Source of the DNA: Streptomyces sulfonofaciens
GTDB taxonomy: Bacteria; Actinomycetota; Actinomycetes; Streptomycetales; Streptomycetaceae
Assembly: GCF_014656295.1 (NCBI RefSeq)
Contig: NZ_BNCD01000029.1
Span: 1-64,000 of the forward strand
Direction: 5' to 3'
DNA length: 64,000 bases
Positions 52,002-61,481 of this stretch are shown piece by piece; position 1 is the first letter of the stretch, and every line of letters starts with the position of its first letter. The notes beneath the pieces are model-generated. The model did not search any database. It saw only the letters and a list, made by a program, of their open reading frames with translations, and was not told the DNA's origin. A program made the position numbers and the translations under genes.

Positions 52002-53016
52002 GCACTCGTCCCTGTGGTGTGCGAAGGGGGCAGGGGGCCGGTGTGACCAGCCGCAGGGCCGCGTCGACCACCTCGTGCACCGAGATGCGCAGCAGCAGCG
52101 GATCGGGGGCCGTGGCGTGCGGGTCGCCGGGCGGCCCGGGGTGCCAGAGCGCGACGTGCGGTCCCGGCGGCGGGCCCCACCGGCTCGGTGGCACCGGGCC
52201 GAACAGGGTGACGGACGCGGTGCCGTGGGCGTAGGCGAGGTGTGCGGGGCCGGTGTCGCCGCTGACGAGGAGCACGGCGTGGGCGAGCAGCGCGGAGAGG
52301 GTGGCGAAGGGCAGTCGGCCGGCGAACACGTCACGGGGCCCGACACCGGCGCGGGACGCGACGGCCGAGAGCAGGGCCCGCTCGCCGGGGCCGCCCGTGA
52401 GCACCACCCGGTGGCCCCGGGCCCGCAGCCGGCGGACCACCTGGGCGTAGCGGATGGCGGGCCAGCACCGTGCGGGCGCGTCGGCCCCGGGGTGGACCAC
52501 CACGGCTCCCGGCGCCGGCGAGTGCGTCGCGGGCGGCGGCAGCCGCAGCTCGCCGGGGTCGGCGGCGATGCCGTACGCGCGCAGGAAGCGGCACCACCGG
52601 GCCCGTTCGTGCTCGTCGGCCCGCCAGCGGGGTGCCGCGGACTCAGGCAGTCCTGGCCGGGCGAACGACCACAGTCGGCGGGGTGCCAGGGCGGCGAGCG
52701 CGTCATGGCTCTGCGCACCGTTGCCGTGCAGGTCGATGGCGAGGTCCGGCGGCGGGCCGCGCCAGGCGGCCAGCGACGGTACGGCACGCCCGGGAGCCCG
52801 GGTCGGCAGGAACGTGTCGACGCACCGGGTCGCCGCGGCCGCGTCGCGCAGGGCCGCCGGGGCGGCCAGCACGAGTTCGTGGCCGGGGAAGGCGCGGCGG
52901 ACCGCGCGCAGCGCGGGCACGCCGGCGAGCAGGTCGCCGAGGCCGAGGGCGCGCAGCACCAGCAGGGACGGCGTGTGCGGTGGCGTGGCGCCGGGTGTCG
53001 TCGTGCGGAGCCGCAT
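51991..53016 (-). CDS. Glycosyltransferase family 9 (heptosyltransferase-like)
   Basis: 341 residues. GT-B family 9 features are LLVLRALGLGDLLAGVPALRA at the N-terminus, VVVHPGADAPARCWP at the donor-site loop and LLVSGDTGPAHLAYAHGT with the conserved DTGPxH. Family 9 enzymes use ADP-heptose in lipopolysaccharide synthesis. Here the operon's own gmhA, hldE and gmhB genes would supply that donor. It lies 3 nt after hldE. Confidence 0.92.
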   Translation of the reverse strand: MRLRTTTPGATPPHTPSLLVLRALGLGDLLAGVPALRAVRRAFPGHELVLAAPAALRDAAAATRCVDTFLPTRAPGRAVPSLAAWRGPPPDLAIDLHGNGAQSHDALAALAPRRLWSFARPGLPESAAPRWRADEHERARWCRFLRAYGIAADPGELRLPPPATHSPAPGAVVVHPGADAPARCWPAIRYAQVVRRLRARGHRVVLTGGPGERALLSAVASRAGVGPRDVFAGRLPFATLSALLAHAVLLVSGDTGPAHLAYAHGTASVTLFGPVPPSRWGPPPGPHVALWHPGPPGDPHATAPDPLLLRISVHEVVDAALRLVTPAPCPLRTPQGRVHVR

Positions 53017-53019
53017 GGT

Positions 53020-54456
53020 TCACCCCTTCATCTGCGCGACCCGTACGGCGGCGGGGCCCGCCGGGCCCGGCCCGGTCGGCGCCCCGCCCGCGGCCGAGCG
53101 GGCCAGTGCGGTGGTGGAGCGGCCGTCCAGGTAGGGAAGCAGGATCACCTGGCCGCCCCAGCTCTCCAGCAGCGCGGCTTCCGGCAGCTCGGTCCTGCCG
53201 TAGTCCCCGCCCTTGGCCCAGATGTCGGGGCGCAGTTCGGCCAGCAGGCGCTCGGGGGTGTCCTCGTCGAAGACGGCGACGGCATCGACGCAGGCCAGTG
53301 CGCGCAGCACCCGTTCGCGATCGGCGGCGGGCACCAGGGGGCGCCCGGTGCCCTTGCGGCGCCGTACGGAGGCGTCGGAGTTCAGGCACACCACGAGGCA
53401 GTCGCCGGTGCGGCGGGCCGCCTGGAGCAGCGCCACGTGCCCGGCGTGGAGCAGGTCGAAGCACCCTCCGGCGGCGACCACGGTGCCGCCCGCGGCGCGC
53501 ACCCTCGCCACGGTGGCCGCCGCGTCCTCGACGGGTCCCGGCCCCGTCTCGCGCGGCCGGTCGAGGTCGCCGAGCGCGTGGACGCCTCCCTCGGACACAT
53601 ACCGGGCGGCGGCGAGGACCGCGCCCTGCACCGCGTCGTCCGGCAGGGCCTCGTCGGCGAGCAGTCCGGCGGCGCTCGCCGCGAACCGGTCCCCCGCCCC
53701 GCACGGGTCGCCCGCCGCCTGCCAGGGCGCGGGCACGAACAGGGGCGCATCGCCGTGGGACAGCAGGGCGCCGCGTTCGCCGAGCGTCACGGCGACCGTC
53801 GTGACTCCCCAGGCGCGCACCAGTTCGGTGGCGTGCCGCACCACGGCGCGCAGCGACCCGTCGGGATGCCCGGGCCCAGGGCCCCGGGAGGGGGCCAGGG
53901 CGTGCGCCTCGGCGGCGGACGGGGTGGCGAGCCGGACGCCGCGGACGGGCGGGCCGCCGCGCACATGCGGGTCCCACACGACGGGGACCCTCGCCGCGGC
54001 CTCGGCGAGCGCGTCGCGCAGGGCGTCGGCGGTGCCCCGGCCGTAGTCGGAGACGAGCACCGCCGACGCCCGGGCGACGGCTTCCGCGGCCGCCTCGGTG
54101 GCCGCGGCGGCCCGTCCGTCCCCGTCGTCCAGCCGCAGCAGGGGGCGCCCGTCGGCGATGAACCGGGTCTTGGCGGGCAGCCTGCCCGCCAGAGGGAGCG
54201 CCACCACGCGCACCGACCCGGTGAGCAGCCGCCGCACCTGGGCGCTCGACTCGTCGTCGCCGAGCGCGGTGACCAGGGTGACCTCGCGCCCGTCGGCGGC
54301 GGCGAGCCGGGCGGCGAGCGCCGCGCCACCGGGCCGGGTCACCCGGTGCTGGTCGCTCAGCACCGGAACGGGCGCGTCGGGGGCGAGCCGTGCCACCCGG
54401 CCGAACGCGTCGTGGTCGAGCAGCGCGTCCCCCACCACGAGCAGGGGGGTCCTCAC
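53020..54456 (-). CDS. hldE: Bifunctional heptose-7-phosphate kinase / heptose-1-phosphate adenylyltransferase
   Basis: 478 residues, the same length as E. coli HldE (477). The N-terminal PfkB kinase domain begins VVGDALLDHDAFGRVARLAP, has PGGAAL at the substrate loop and ends with GDPCGAGDRF, containing the catalytic Asp. The C-terminal nucleotidyltransferase has GCFDLLHAGHVALL (HxGH-type) and DIWAKGGDY. It would phosphorylate D-glycero-beta-D-manno-heptose 7-phosphate at C1 and later add AMP to the 1-phosphate. GTG 54456 follows GGGAGG and overlaps gmhA by 4 bp. Confidence 0.93.
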   Translation of the reverse strand: MRTPLLVVGDALLDHDAFGRVARLAPDAPVPVLSDQHRVTRPGGAALAARLAAADGREVTLVTALGDDESSAQVRRLLTGSVRVVALPLAGRLPAKTRFIADGRPLLRLDDGDGRAAAATEAAAEAVARASAVLVSDYGRGTADALRDALAEAAARVPVVWDPHVRGGPPVRGVRLATPSAAEAHALAPSRGPGPGHPDGSLRAVVRHATELVRAWGVTTVAVTLGERGALLSHGDAPLFVPAPWQAAGDPCGAGDRFAASAAGLLADEALPDDAVQGAVLAAARYVSEGGVHALGDLDRPRETGPGPVEDAAATVARVRAAGGTVVAAGGCFDLLHAGHVALLQAARRTGDCLVVCLNSDASVRRRKGTGRPLVPAADRERVLRALACVDAVAVFDEDTPERLLAELRPDIWAKGGDYGRTELPEAALLESWGGQVILLPYLDGRSTTALARSAAGGAPTGPGPAGPAAVRVAQMKG

Positions 54457-55085
54457 AGGCCACCTCCCCGCACCCGGGACCGCGCCCCGGGATCCGGCCG
54501 GCCGGGCACACCGCCCGCGGCGTCGAGCGCGGCGTCGAAGGACTCGCAGAGCATGTGGACGGCCACCAGGTGCAGTTCCTGGACGGTCGCGGGGGCCGGT
54601 GCGGCCACGCACAGCACCTCGTCGCCGGCCGCCGCCAGCGGGTTCGGCCCCGGCCCGGTGAGCGCCCACACCGCCATGCCGATCCGCCGGGCCTCGGCCG
54701 CCGCCGCCAGCAGGTTGGGGCTGGCGCCGCTGGTGGACAGCAGCACCAGGACGTCACCCGGGCGGCCGTGGGCCCGGGTCTGGCGTGCGAAGACCTCCCG
54801 CACGCCGTAGTCGTTGGCGATGGCCGTGGTCGCGGACGTGTCGGCGTGCAGGGCGAGCGCGGAGAACGGCGGCCTCTCGTCGCGGTAGCGGCCGACCAGT
54901 TCCGCGGTCAGGTGCTGTGCCTGGGCGGCGCTGCCGCCGTTGCCCGCGGCCAGCAGCCGGGCGCCGCCGCTCAGCCGGTGGGCCAGCTCCCGGCCCCACC
55001 GCTCGGCGGTCGCGGAGGTGCCCCGGAACCGGACGAGCGCGTCCATGAGCTGGTCGCAGTGGGTGCCTGCGGTGGCGAGGGTCAT
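54453..55085 (-). CDS. gmhA: Sedoheptulose-7-phosphate isomerase (SIS domain)
   Basis: 210 residues. It has the GmhA pattern GNGGSAAQAQHLTAELVGR with TSATTAIANDYGV and STSGASPNLLAAA of the SIS fold, and the late HLVAVHMLCESFD supplying metal-binding His. It converts sedoheptulose 7-phosphate to D-glycero-D-manno-heptose 7-phosphate, the first step of NDP-heptose synthesis. The C-terminal 20 residues are extra. It overlaps both neighbours by 4 bp. Confidence 0.92.
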   Translation of the reverse strand: MTLATAGTHCDQLMDALVRFRGTSATAERWGRELAHRLSGGARLLAAGNGGSAAQAQHLTAELVGRYRDERPPFSALALHADTSATTAIANDYGVREVFARQTRAHGRPGDVLVLLSTSGASPNLLAAAAEARRIGMAVWALTGPGPNPLAAAGDEVLCVAAPAPATVQELHLVAVHMLCESFDAALDAAGGVPGRPDPGARSRVRGGGL

Positions 55086-56317
55086 CGTGCGCCTCCCGAG
55101 AGCGACGGGGCGGAGCGTAGCCCCTCGTAGACGCGTGCCACACCGTCGGTGACACGGTCCCAGGTGTACCGGGCGAGGACGCGTTCCCTGCCGGCCTCGC
55201 CGAGCCGCGCCAACCGTCCGCGGTCCGCGAGGAGCTCCCGGACGACGGCGCTGAGCTCCGGTCCCTCACCAGCGGGCACCAGCGCCCCGGTGACACCGTG
55301 CACGACCGTGTCGAGCTGGCCGCCCACCGCGGTGGCCACGACGGGCGTGCGGCACGCCATCGCCTCGATCGGCACGATGCCGAACGGTTCGTAGCGCGGG
55401 GTGGAAAGCACCAGGTCCGCCCCCGACATCAGGCGGGGCATGTCGTCGCGGGAGACACCGCCGACGAGCGTGACACGGTCGGCCACGCCGTACTCCTCGG
55501 CGATCTTGCGCAGCCGCTCCGCCTCGGGGTCGGCGAAGAGCAGGGCCTGCTCCGGCCCGCCCGCGATGAGGAGTTCGGCGCCGGGGATGTCGGCCAGCGC
55601 CCGGATGGCTCGGTCGAAGCCCTTGCGCGGGACGAGCCGGCCGACGGCCAGCAGGCGCCGCGGTGCCGACGCGGGCCGCGCCGCACCGGGCACGGGGGCG
55701 AAGTGGTCGGTGTCCACCCCGCACGGCACCACGCGGATGCGCTCGCGCGGCACGCCCATGGCGGTGAGTTCGAGGACCTCCTCCGCGCAGGTGGCCACCA
55801 CCGTGGAGACCTCGCGGCCGATGGCCCGTTCGATGCGCGCGCGCTCGGGCGGGCTGGTGTCCGCGGCTTTCTGATGGCGCTTCTTGACCGTGCCGAGGGC
55901 GTGGTAGGTCTGCACGACGGGTACCCCGGGGCGGGGCACCCCCGCCAGCGCCGCCATGCCGGACATCCAGAAGTGCGCGTGCACCACGTCCGGCGGTTCT
56001 GCGGCCCAGCACGCGGCGAGGAAGGCGCCGAACTCCGGGATGCAGGGCAGCAGTTCGTCCTTCGGCACCGGCCCCGGCGGCCCGGCCGGCACATGGACGA
56101 CGAGGACCCCGTCCCGGGTCCGCACCCGGCTCGGCAGGTCCGGACCGTCGCGACGGGTGTACACGGTGACCCGGTGGCCCCGGCGGGCCAGTCGTCCGGC
56201 CAGCTCGGCGACGTACACGTTCTGGCCGCCCGCGTCGGGGCCACCCAGCGCCGCCAGCGGACTGGCGTGCTCGGAGACCATGGCGATGTGTCCGGCGGCG
56301 GCGGGCGTGTGCTTCAT
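55082..56317 (-). CDS. Glycosyltransferase family 4 (GT-B, MshA/sucrose-synthase-like)
   Basis: 411 residues. The N-terminus GGPDAGGQNVYVAELAGRLA is the donor-loop signature shared by MshA and sucrose-phosphate synthase-type enzymes. The C-terminal domain has AVGRLVPRKGFDRAIRAL and the EX7E motif in YEPFGIVPIEAMAC. This is a retaining transferase, probably using a UDP- or GDP-sugar. ATG 56317 follows AGAGG and overlaps the preceding stop by 4 bp. Confidence 0.92.
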   Translation of the reverse strand: MKHTPAAAGHIAMVSEHASPLAALGGPDAGGQNVYVAELAGRLARRGHRVTVYTRRDGPDLPSRVRTRDGVLVVHVPAGPPGPVPKDELLPCIPEFGAFLAACWAAEPPDVVHAHFWMSGMAALAGVPRPGVPVVQTYHALGTVKKRHQKAADTSPPERARIERAIGREVSTVVATCAEEVLELTAMGVPRERIRVVPCGVDTDHFAPVPGAARPASAPRRLLAVGRLVPRKGFDRAIRALADIPGAELLIAGGPEQALLFADPEAERLRKIAEEYGVADRVTLVGGVSRDDMPRLMSGADLVLSTPRYEPFGIVPIEAMACRTPVVATAVGGQLDTVVHGVTGALVPAGEGPELSAVVRELLADRGRLARLGEAGRERVLARYTWDRVTDGVARVYEGLRSAPSLSGGAR

Positions 56318-57276
56318 CGCGTGACCTCTTTCATCAGCAGTTCCCAGTCGTGCAGGAAGCGCGGCAGCCCGTAGCGTGCCTGTGCCGCCGCCCGGGCCAG
56401 CCGCCCGGCGTGCTCCGCGTACCACCGGTCCTCCAGCAGGTCCCGTACGGCGGTTTCGAGCACGTCGAAGCGGTTGGAGACCACCCCGGCGCCGTCGGGA
56501 ACGGCCTGCGCGACCTCCGTGGTGTCGAGCGCGACGACGGGCATGCCCAGGAACATCGCCTCCAGCAGCGAGAGGCCGAGGGAGGTCCAGCGGACGGGGT
56601 GCAGGTACAGCCGGCAGCGGGCCATCGCCCGGTGCAGCCGCCGCTGCGGCAGGTCCCGGCTGCGGCAGCGCTCCGGGTCGAGGCCGAGGTGCTCGGCGAG
56701 GCCCTCGGTGCCCATGCCGAAGACGTCGAGCGGAGCCGTCCGCGCGAAGCGGGGCAGGAGGTCGGTGCCGGTGGTGCGGTTCCTGCGCACCGGTTCGTTG
56801 ACGACGACGGCGGCGCGGGGCTCCTGCCCGCTCCACAGCGGTCCCGGGTCGACGATGCCGTGCTCCACGACGGCCGTGGGGGCCCGCCCGCTGTCCCACA
56901 TCAGCCGGTTGAAGTGGGTGACGTGCACGAGCGTGATGTCGTCGCGGTCGGCGAGCGGGTGGCGGGTGCCGTCGGGGCTCTCGTGAGGGCTGTTGTGTTC
57001 GACGTAGACCGCGGGCACGTCCCGGCCCGGGCGGCGGCCGGTCCACCGGTGGGCGAGTTCGAGCTCGTGCGGCCGCTGGAGGACGATCAGATCGAGCTCG
57101 GTCCCGCGCAGCCGCCGGGGGGTGCTCTCGCACACCGACGCGGGCCACCGCCAGGTCCTGGCGCGGCCCAGGCCGTCGGGGCCCCGGTCCTCGGTCACGG
57201 GCACGTGGAAGGTGTGGGGCCCCTGCACGAACGAGGTTGTCCAGGAGCCGTGCACGTGCCAGATGAGGATGTTCAT
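56314..57276 (-). CDS. Glycosyltransferase (GT-B, family 1-like)
   Basis: 320 residues. It starts MNILIWHVHGSWTTSFVQGP, followed by VYVEHNSPHESP and, in the C-terminal domain, YLHPVRWTSLGLSLLEAMFLG with the EX7E-like donor site and MPVVALDTTE. This compact GT-B type recurs in actinobacterial heptose loci. Donor and acceptor are unknown. ATG 57276 follows AAGGAG. 4-bp overlaps on both sides. Confidence 0.87.
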   Translation of the reverse strand: MNILIWHVHGSWTTSFVQGPHTFHVPVTEDRGPDGLGRARTWRWPASVCESTPRRLRGTELDLIVLQRPHELELAHRWTGRRPGRDVPAVYVEHNSPHESPDGTRHPLADRDDITLVHVTHFNRLMWDSGRAPTAVVEHGIVDPGPLWSGQEPRAAVVVNEPVRRNRTTGTDLLPRFARTAPLDVFGMGTEGLAEHLGLDPERCRSRDLPQRRLHRAMARCRLYLHPVRWTSLGLSLLEAMFLGMPVVALDTTEVAQAVPDGAGVVSNRFDVLETAVRDLLEDRWYAEHAGRLARAAAQARYGLPRFLHDWELLMKEVTR

Positions 57277-58280
57277 GCGCTCTCCTTCAGCAGCTTGCGC
57301 ACCGCGAGGACCACGTCGTGCGTGGTGATCTGGTTCAGGCAGGGGTGGCCGGGGACCGGGCAGTGCCGGGCGCGGCTGCCCGCACACGGCGCCCGCTGGT
57401 CGCCGAGCAGGACGACGGGCACGCCCCACGGCGCCCAGCGCTCGGCGGGCACGACCGGCGAGAACAGGGAGACGACGGGGGTGCCGACGGCCGCCGCGAG
57501 GTGCGCGGGCCCGGTGTTGCCGCACACCACGGCGTCCGCCGCGCGCAGCACCCCGGCGAGGGAGCGCGGATCCGTCCGGCCCCCGAGGTCCACGCCCGCC
57601 GCACCGCTGACCCGCCGGGTCAGTTCCCTCTCTCCCCCGCCGCCGGTCACCACCACGCGGTGGCCCGCGTCGGCGAGCGCGGTCACGGCCTCGGCCCAGC
57701 GGTCCGGGTCCCAGGTGCGCGCGGGAGCGCTGGCACCGGGGTGCACCACCACGTAGGGCCCGTTGCCGGTCAGCGCGCCGGTGCCCGGCGTCGGCACCAC
57801 GCGCAGCCGGCCGTCGTCGCCGGGAGCCGGTGCGAAGCCGAGCGCCGCCGCGGTGTCGAGGGCCGCCCGGACCTCGTGGCGGCCGGGCAGCCGCCGGTGC
57901 CGGACATCGAGCAGCCTGCCGGGGTGGTCGGTGCTGTCTGCGCCGATCCGGCCCACCCCGGCGAGCCGCAGCAGCAGCGCCGTCGGCAGCGGGCTCTGGT
58001 GGAAGGAGGTCAGGATGAGCGCGACGTCGTAGCCGCCCGCACGCAGCCGCCCCACGAGTCCTTCGACATCCGCCTCGTCGACCGCGGGGGCGCCGCTCCC
58101 CTCCCACGGAGCCGCCCACACGACCACGTCGTCGACGCGGGGCAGCAACCGCGCGGCGGGCCCGCCGCGGGGGCCGCACAGCAGCGTCACCGAGGTGGCG
58201 TGCTCGGCGACGGCCCGCACGGCGGGCCCGGCGAGGAGCACGTCGCCGAAGCTGTCGAGCCGGACCACCAGCGCTTTCAC
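57273..58280 (-). CDS. Glycosyltransferase family 9 (ADP-heptose heptosyltransferase-like)
   Basis: 335 residues. The N-terminal VVRLDSFGDVLLAGPAVRAV, donor loop VVVHPGASAPARTWD and the VVCGNTGPAHLAAAVGT segment are family 9 features; the usual Asp before TGPxH is Asn. A late CxxxxxHCPVPGHPCL segment holds four Cys and could bind metal or form disulfides, as in heptosyltransferases with the same tail. It is the second GT9 of the operon and a candidate for adding heptose. Overlaps gmhB by 4 bp. Confidence 0.92.
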   Translation of the reverse strand: MKALVVRLDSFGDVLLAGPAVRAVAEHATSVTLLCGPRGGPAARLLPRVDDVVVWAAPWEGSGAPAVDEADVEGLVGRLRAGGYDVALILTSFHQSPLPTALLLRLAGVGRIGADSTDHPGRLLDVRHRRLPGRHEVRAALDTAAALGFAPAPGDDGRLRVVPTPGTGALTGNGPYVVVHPGASAPARTWDPDRWAEAVTALADAGHRVVVTGGGGERELTRRVSGAAGVDLGGRTDPRSLAGVLRAADAVVCGNTGPAHLAAAVGTPVVSLFSPVVPAERWAPWGVPVVLLGDQRAPCAGSRARHCPVPGHPCLNQITTHDVVLAVRKLLKESA

Positions 58281-58831
58281 CCGCCACCCCCCTGCTCCCC
58301 GGCACCGAGCAGCCGGCGCACGGCGGTCAGTACGTCGGGCGCCGTGACCGGCTCCGCCGCGATCTCCTCCGGGCGGGTGGCGCCGTTGGGCACCAGCACG
58401 CCGCGCGCGCCCGCGGCACGCGCGGCCAGCATGTCGGCGGCGATGTCCCCGATGACGACGCAGCGGCCCGGCGGCACGCCGAGCCTGCGGGCGGCCGCCA
58501 GCACGAGCCCCGGCCGCGGTTTGCGGCAGCGGCAGCCGGCCCCCGGATCGTGCGGGCAGACGGACCAGGTGTCGAAGGGACCGAGGAGGTCCTCCACACG
58601 GTCGTTGACGCGGCGCACCTCGGCGACGCTGAGCAGGCCGCGGCCGATGGCGGACTGGTTGGTGACGACCGCGGTCCGCACACCGTGCCGGCGCAGCAGC
58701 CGCAGGGCCTCGGGCGCGCCCGGCACGACCCGTACCCGGTCAGGATCGCCGTTGCCGGGGAGGTCCTCGACGAGGGTGCCGTCGCGGTCGAAGAGGACGG
58801 CGCCGGGCGCGCGGCCCCTCGCCGCGGTCAT
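58277..58831 (-). CDS. gmhB: Heptose-1,7-bisphosphate 7-phosphatase (HAD-IIIA)
   Basis: 184 residues. The HAD motif I is VLFDRDGTLVED, motif II is VVTNQSAIGRG, and motif IV is in VVIGDIAADM. The zinc-loop of GmhB is present as CPHDPGAGCRCRKPRPG. It removes the C7 phosphate of D-glycero-D-manno-heptose 1,7-bisphosphate between the two steps of HldE. Length is normal (E. coli 191). 4-bp overlaps on both sides. Confidence 0.92.
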   Translation of the reverse strand: MTAARGRAPGAVLFDRDGTLVEDLPGNGDPDRVRVVPGAPEALRLLRRHGVRTAVVTNQSAIGRGLLSVAEVRRVNDRVEDLLGPFDTWSVCPHDPGAGCRCRKPRPGLVLAAARRLGVPPGRCVVIGDIAADMLAARAAGARGVLVPNGATRPEEIAAEPVTAPDVLTAVRRLLGAGEQGGGG

Positions 58832-59838
58832 CGGGGCCTCCTGACGGCGCCGCGGTGCCTGGCCTGCCCGGCGGCCCAGTGGCAGGCGGCGAGCGGGGGG
58901 ATGGCCACGCTGGTGCAGAGCATCGTCGCGATCTCGTCCGCGGTGCGAGGCCCCGGGGCGATGCGGGCGAGGGCGAACTCGGCGGTGCCCGCGGCCCACA
59001 GTGCCGCCGCGCCCAGCGCGGGCCCCCGCCGTCCCGCGACGGCCAGCAGCAGGGCCAGGGCGGCCGTGCCGGTGACGGCCAGATGGCGGGGCAGCCGCCC
59101 GCGGGGCGCCCGGGCGCGCCTCCACCAGTCGGCACCGTGCAACCGGGTCATCAGCACGTCGTCGGCGTTGCCGCGTTGGGCGCGCAGCGACGCCCAGCGG
59201 TCGGCGGGCCGCACCGGATGGTGCGTGACGCGTTCGCCGCGTCGCAGCTTCCAGCCCGCCTCCGCCATGCGCAGGGCGAGGTCGGCGTCCTCGCGGAATG
59301 CGCGGCGGAAGCGTTCGTCGAAACCGCCGGTCTCCTTGAGCGCCTCGGCCCGATAGGCCATGTCGGCCGTGGCCCAGGCGGCGTCCTCCAGACCCGCGGT
59401 GCCGCGTTCGAAGTCGGTGGGCCTGCGGTCCACGGGCAGCGGGACACGGATCCTGCCCTGCACCCCGCCGGTGTGCCCGTCGGTGGCGGCCAGGTCCGCG
59501 GCGAGCGCGTCGCCCCAGCCCGGTGTCACCCGGACGTCGTCGTCGAGGAAGACCACCCAGGGGGCGCCGGTGGCGCGCAGCCCCATGTTGCGGGCCGCGG
59601 CCGGTCCCCGGCCGCCGCATGCGAGGACCCGGATCCGGCCGCGCAGCGCCCCTGCCGCCCCAAGCGGCAGCTCGCCGTGCGGCGCCGGCCGGTCGTCCAC
59701 GACGACGATCTCCTCGGGCGGCGGCCCCGTGGTGGCCGCGAGCGCGCGCAGGCACTGCGCCAGGCAGGGCCGGCCGATGGTGGGCACCACCACGGCGTAC
59801 TCGGTGGGCGCGGACTTCCGCCGATCGACGCCACTCAT
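58828..59838 (-). CDS. Glycosyltransferase family 2 with C-terminal membrane segment
   Basis: 336 residues. The GT-A core has YAVVVPTIGRPCLAQCL, VVDDRPAP, DxD in VFLDDDVRVTPGW, and the catalytic region FREDADLALRMAEAGW. After about residue 245 two to three hydrophobic helices follow (VTGTAALALLLAVAG and onward), so the enzyme is probably anchored to the inner face of the membrane. It may start the glycan on a lipid carrier. ATG 59838 overlaps the carbamoyltransferase stop by 4 bp. Confidence 0.9.
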   Translation of the reverse strand: MSGVDRRKSAPTEYAVVVPTIGRPCLAQCLRALAATTGPPPEEIVVVDDRPAPHGELPLGAAGALRGRIRVLACGGRGPAAARNMGLRATGAPWVVFLDDDVRVTPGWGDALAADLAATDGHTGGVQGRIRVPLPVDRRPTDFERGTAGLEDAAWATADMAYRAEALKETGGFDERFRRAFREDADLALRMAEAGWKLRRGERVTHHPVRPADRWASLRAQRGNADDVLMTRLHGADWWRRARAPRGRLPRHLAVTGTAALALLLAVAGRRGPALGAAALWAAGTAEFALARIAPGPRTADEIATMLCTSVAIPPLAACHWAAGQARHRGAVRRPR

Positions 59839-61469
59839 CCGAAGGCCCTCCTGCGGTGGACGGTGAAGGGACCGAGCGCGAGGAGGTCCACGGGCGCGGA
59901 GCCGAAGCACTCCAGTGCGTCGCGAGGGTCGTCGACCATGGGCCTGCCCGCCGTGTTGAGGCTGGTGTTGACGACGACGGGGAGGCCCGTGCGGCGCTCG
60001 AAGGCGGTGAGCAGACGTGCCAGGAGCGCATCCCGCGCCGGGTCCACGGTCTGGATGCGTGCGGTGCCGTCGACGTGGACCACGGCCGGGATCCGCTCCC
60101 GCCACCGGGGGGCGACCTCGTGGACGAAGAGCATGTACGGGCTGGGCAGCGGCCCGTCGAAGAGGTCTGCCGCACGGTCGGCGAGGACCATGGGCGCGAC
60201 GGGCCTGAACTCCTCGCGGCCCTTGACGGCGTTGAGCCTGTCCAGGTTCCCGGCGCGTCCGGGGTGTGCCAGCAGCGAGCGGTGGCCCAGTGCCCGCGGC
60301 CCGTACTCGGCGCGGCCCTGGAACCAGGCCACGATCCCGTCGCCCGCCAGCTCCTGCGCCACCGCCTCCGCGACGTCGGCGGGCCGTTCGTAGGGCAGGT
60401 TCGCCCGGTCGAGCCAGCCGCGCAGTTCCTCGTCGCTCCAGCCGCGGCCGAGTCCGGCGCCGGGCATCGGGTGGGTCTCCTCCCGCTCGCCGGCGACGTG
60501 CAGGGCCGCGCCGAGCGCCGTGCCGGCGTCGCCCGCGGCGGGCTGGACCCAGATCCGTTCGAACGGGCCCTGCCGGTGCAGCCGGGAGTTGGCGACGCAG
60601 TTCAGCGCCACACCGCCGGCCATGGCCAGCACCTCCTGCCCGGTGGCGCGGTGCAGCCACCGGGCCAGGTCGAGGAGGACGTCCTCCAGACAGGTCTGGG
60701 CGCTCGCGGCGAGGTCGGCGTGGTCCCGCGTCCAGGGGGCACCGGGCTCACGCGGTGGGGCGAAGCGGGCCCAGGGCACGGGGCGTGCGGTGAACCCCCC
60801 GTCCTCGCCGGCGTGCACGTACTGCCGCAGTGGCTCGGCGAACCGTGGTGTGCCGTACGAGGCGAGCGCCATGACCTTGAACTCGTCGCTGCTGCGCAGG
60901 AAGCCGAGGTGCTCGGTGAGGTCCTCGTAGAACAGGCCCAGCGAGTCGGGCAGTTCCTGGGTGCCCAGCACCGTCAGCTTGCGGTCCCGGTAGTAGCCGG
61001 CGAGGTGGGAGGCGCACTCGCCACGGCCGTCCAGTACCAGGACCGCGCAGTCGGGGTACGGCGAGGCGGGCCCTGCGGAGGCCGCGTGCGCCACGTGGTG
61101 GGGCACGAAGCGCACCTTGCCGGGATCGAGCCCCGGCAGCGCCTCGGCGAGGAAGCCGGGCGCCTCACCCGCATAGCGCAGGCGCAGGTCGTCGAAGGGG
61201 TCGTCGAGGCCCATCCGCTCGGCCGGGCGGGCGAGTTGGGGGTCGAAGGAGTAGGCGACCGCGTCGAGGTCCGCGGGGCTGAGGCCCGCGTGGCGCAGGC
61301 ACCAACGGGCGGCGTGTTCCGGTTGCTCCCAGGCGGCGAAGGGCACGGGGCGCTTGCCGTGCTTGCGGCGGCTGAAGCGCTCCTCCTCCGCGGCCGCCAC
61401 CGTCTGCCCGTCGATGACCAGTGCGGCGGCCGGATCGTGGAAGAGGGCGTTGACACCGAGAACTCGCAT
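59835..61469 (-). CDS. Carbamoyltransferase (NodU/CmcH family)
   Basis: 544 residues. The N-terminal actin-like/Kae1-like domain has VLGVNALFHDPAAALV, EEERFSRRKHGKR, and VPHHVAHAASA (metal-binding His pair). The MAGGVALNCVANSRL segment and the C-terminal domain with FQGRAEYGPRALGHRS complete the fold. It transfers a carbamoyl group from carbamoyl phosphate, through carbamoyl-AMP, to a hydroxyl group. In this operon the acceptor is most likely a sugar of the glycan. ATG 61469 lies 12 nt after the epimerase gene. Confidence 0.93.
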   Translation of the reverse strand: MRVLGVNALFHDPAAALVIDGQTVAAAEEERFSRRKHGKRPVPFAAWEQPEHAARWCLRHAGLSPADLDAVAYSFDPQLARPAERMGLDDPFDDLRLRYAGEAPGFLAEALPGLDPGKVRFVPHHVAHAASAGPASPYPDCAVLVLDGRGECASHLAGYYRDRKLTVLGTQELPDSLGLFYEDLTEHLGFLRSSDEFKVMALASYGTPRFAEPLRQYVHAGEDGGFTARPVPWARFAPPREPGAPWTRDHADLAASAQTCLEDVLLDLARWLHRATGQEVLAMAGGVALNCVANSRLHRQGPFERIWVQPAAGDAGTALGAALHVAGEREETHPMPGAGLGRGWSDEELRGWLDRANLPYERPADVAEAVAQELAGDGIVAWFQGRAEYGPRALGHRSLLAHPGRAGNLDRLNAVKGREEFRPVAPMVLADRAADLFDGPLPSPYMLFVHEVAPRWRERIPAVVHVDGTARIQTVDPARDALLARLLTAFERRTGLPVVVNTSLNTAGRPMVDDPRDALECFGSAPVDLLALGPFTVHRRRAFG

Positions 61470-61481
61470 GGGTGGCCTCCG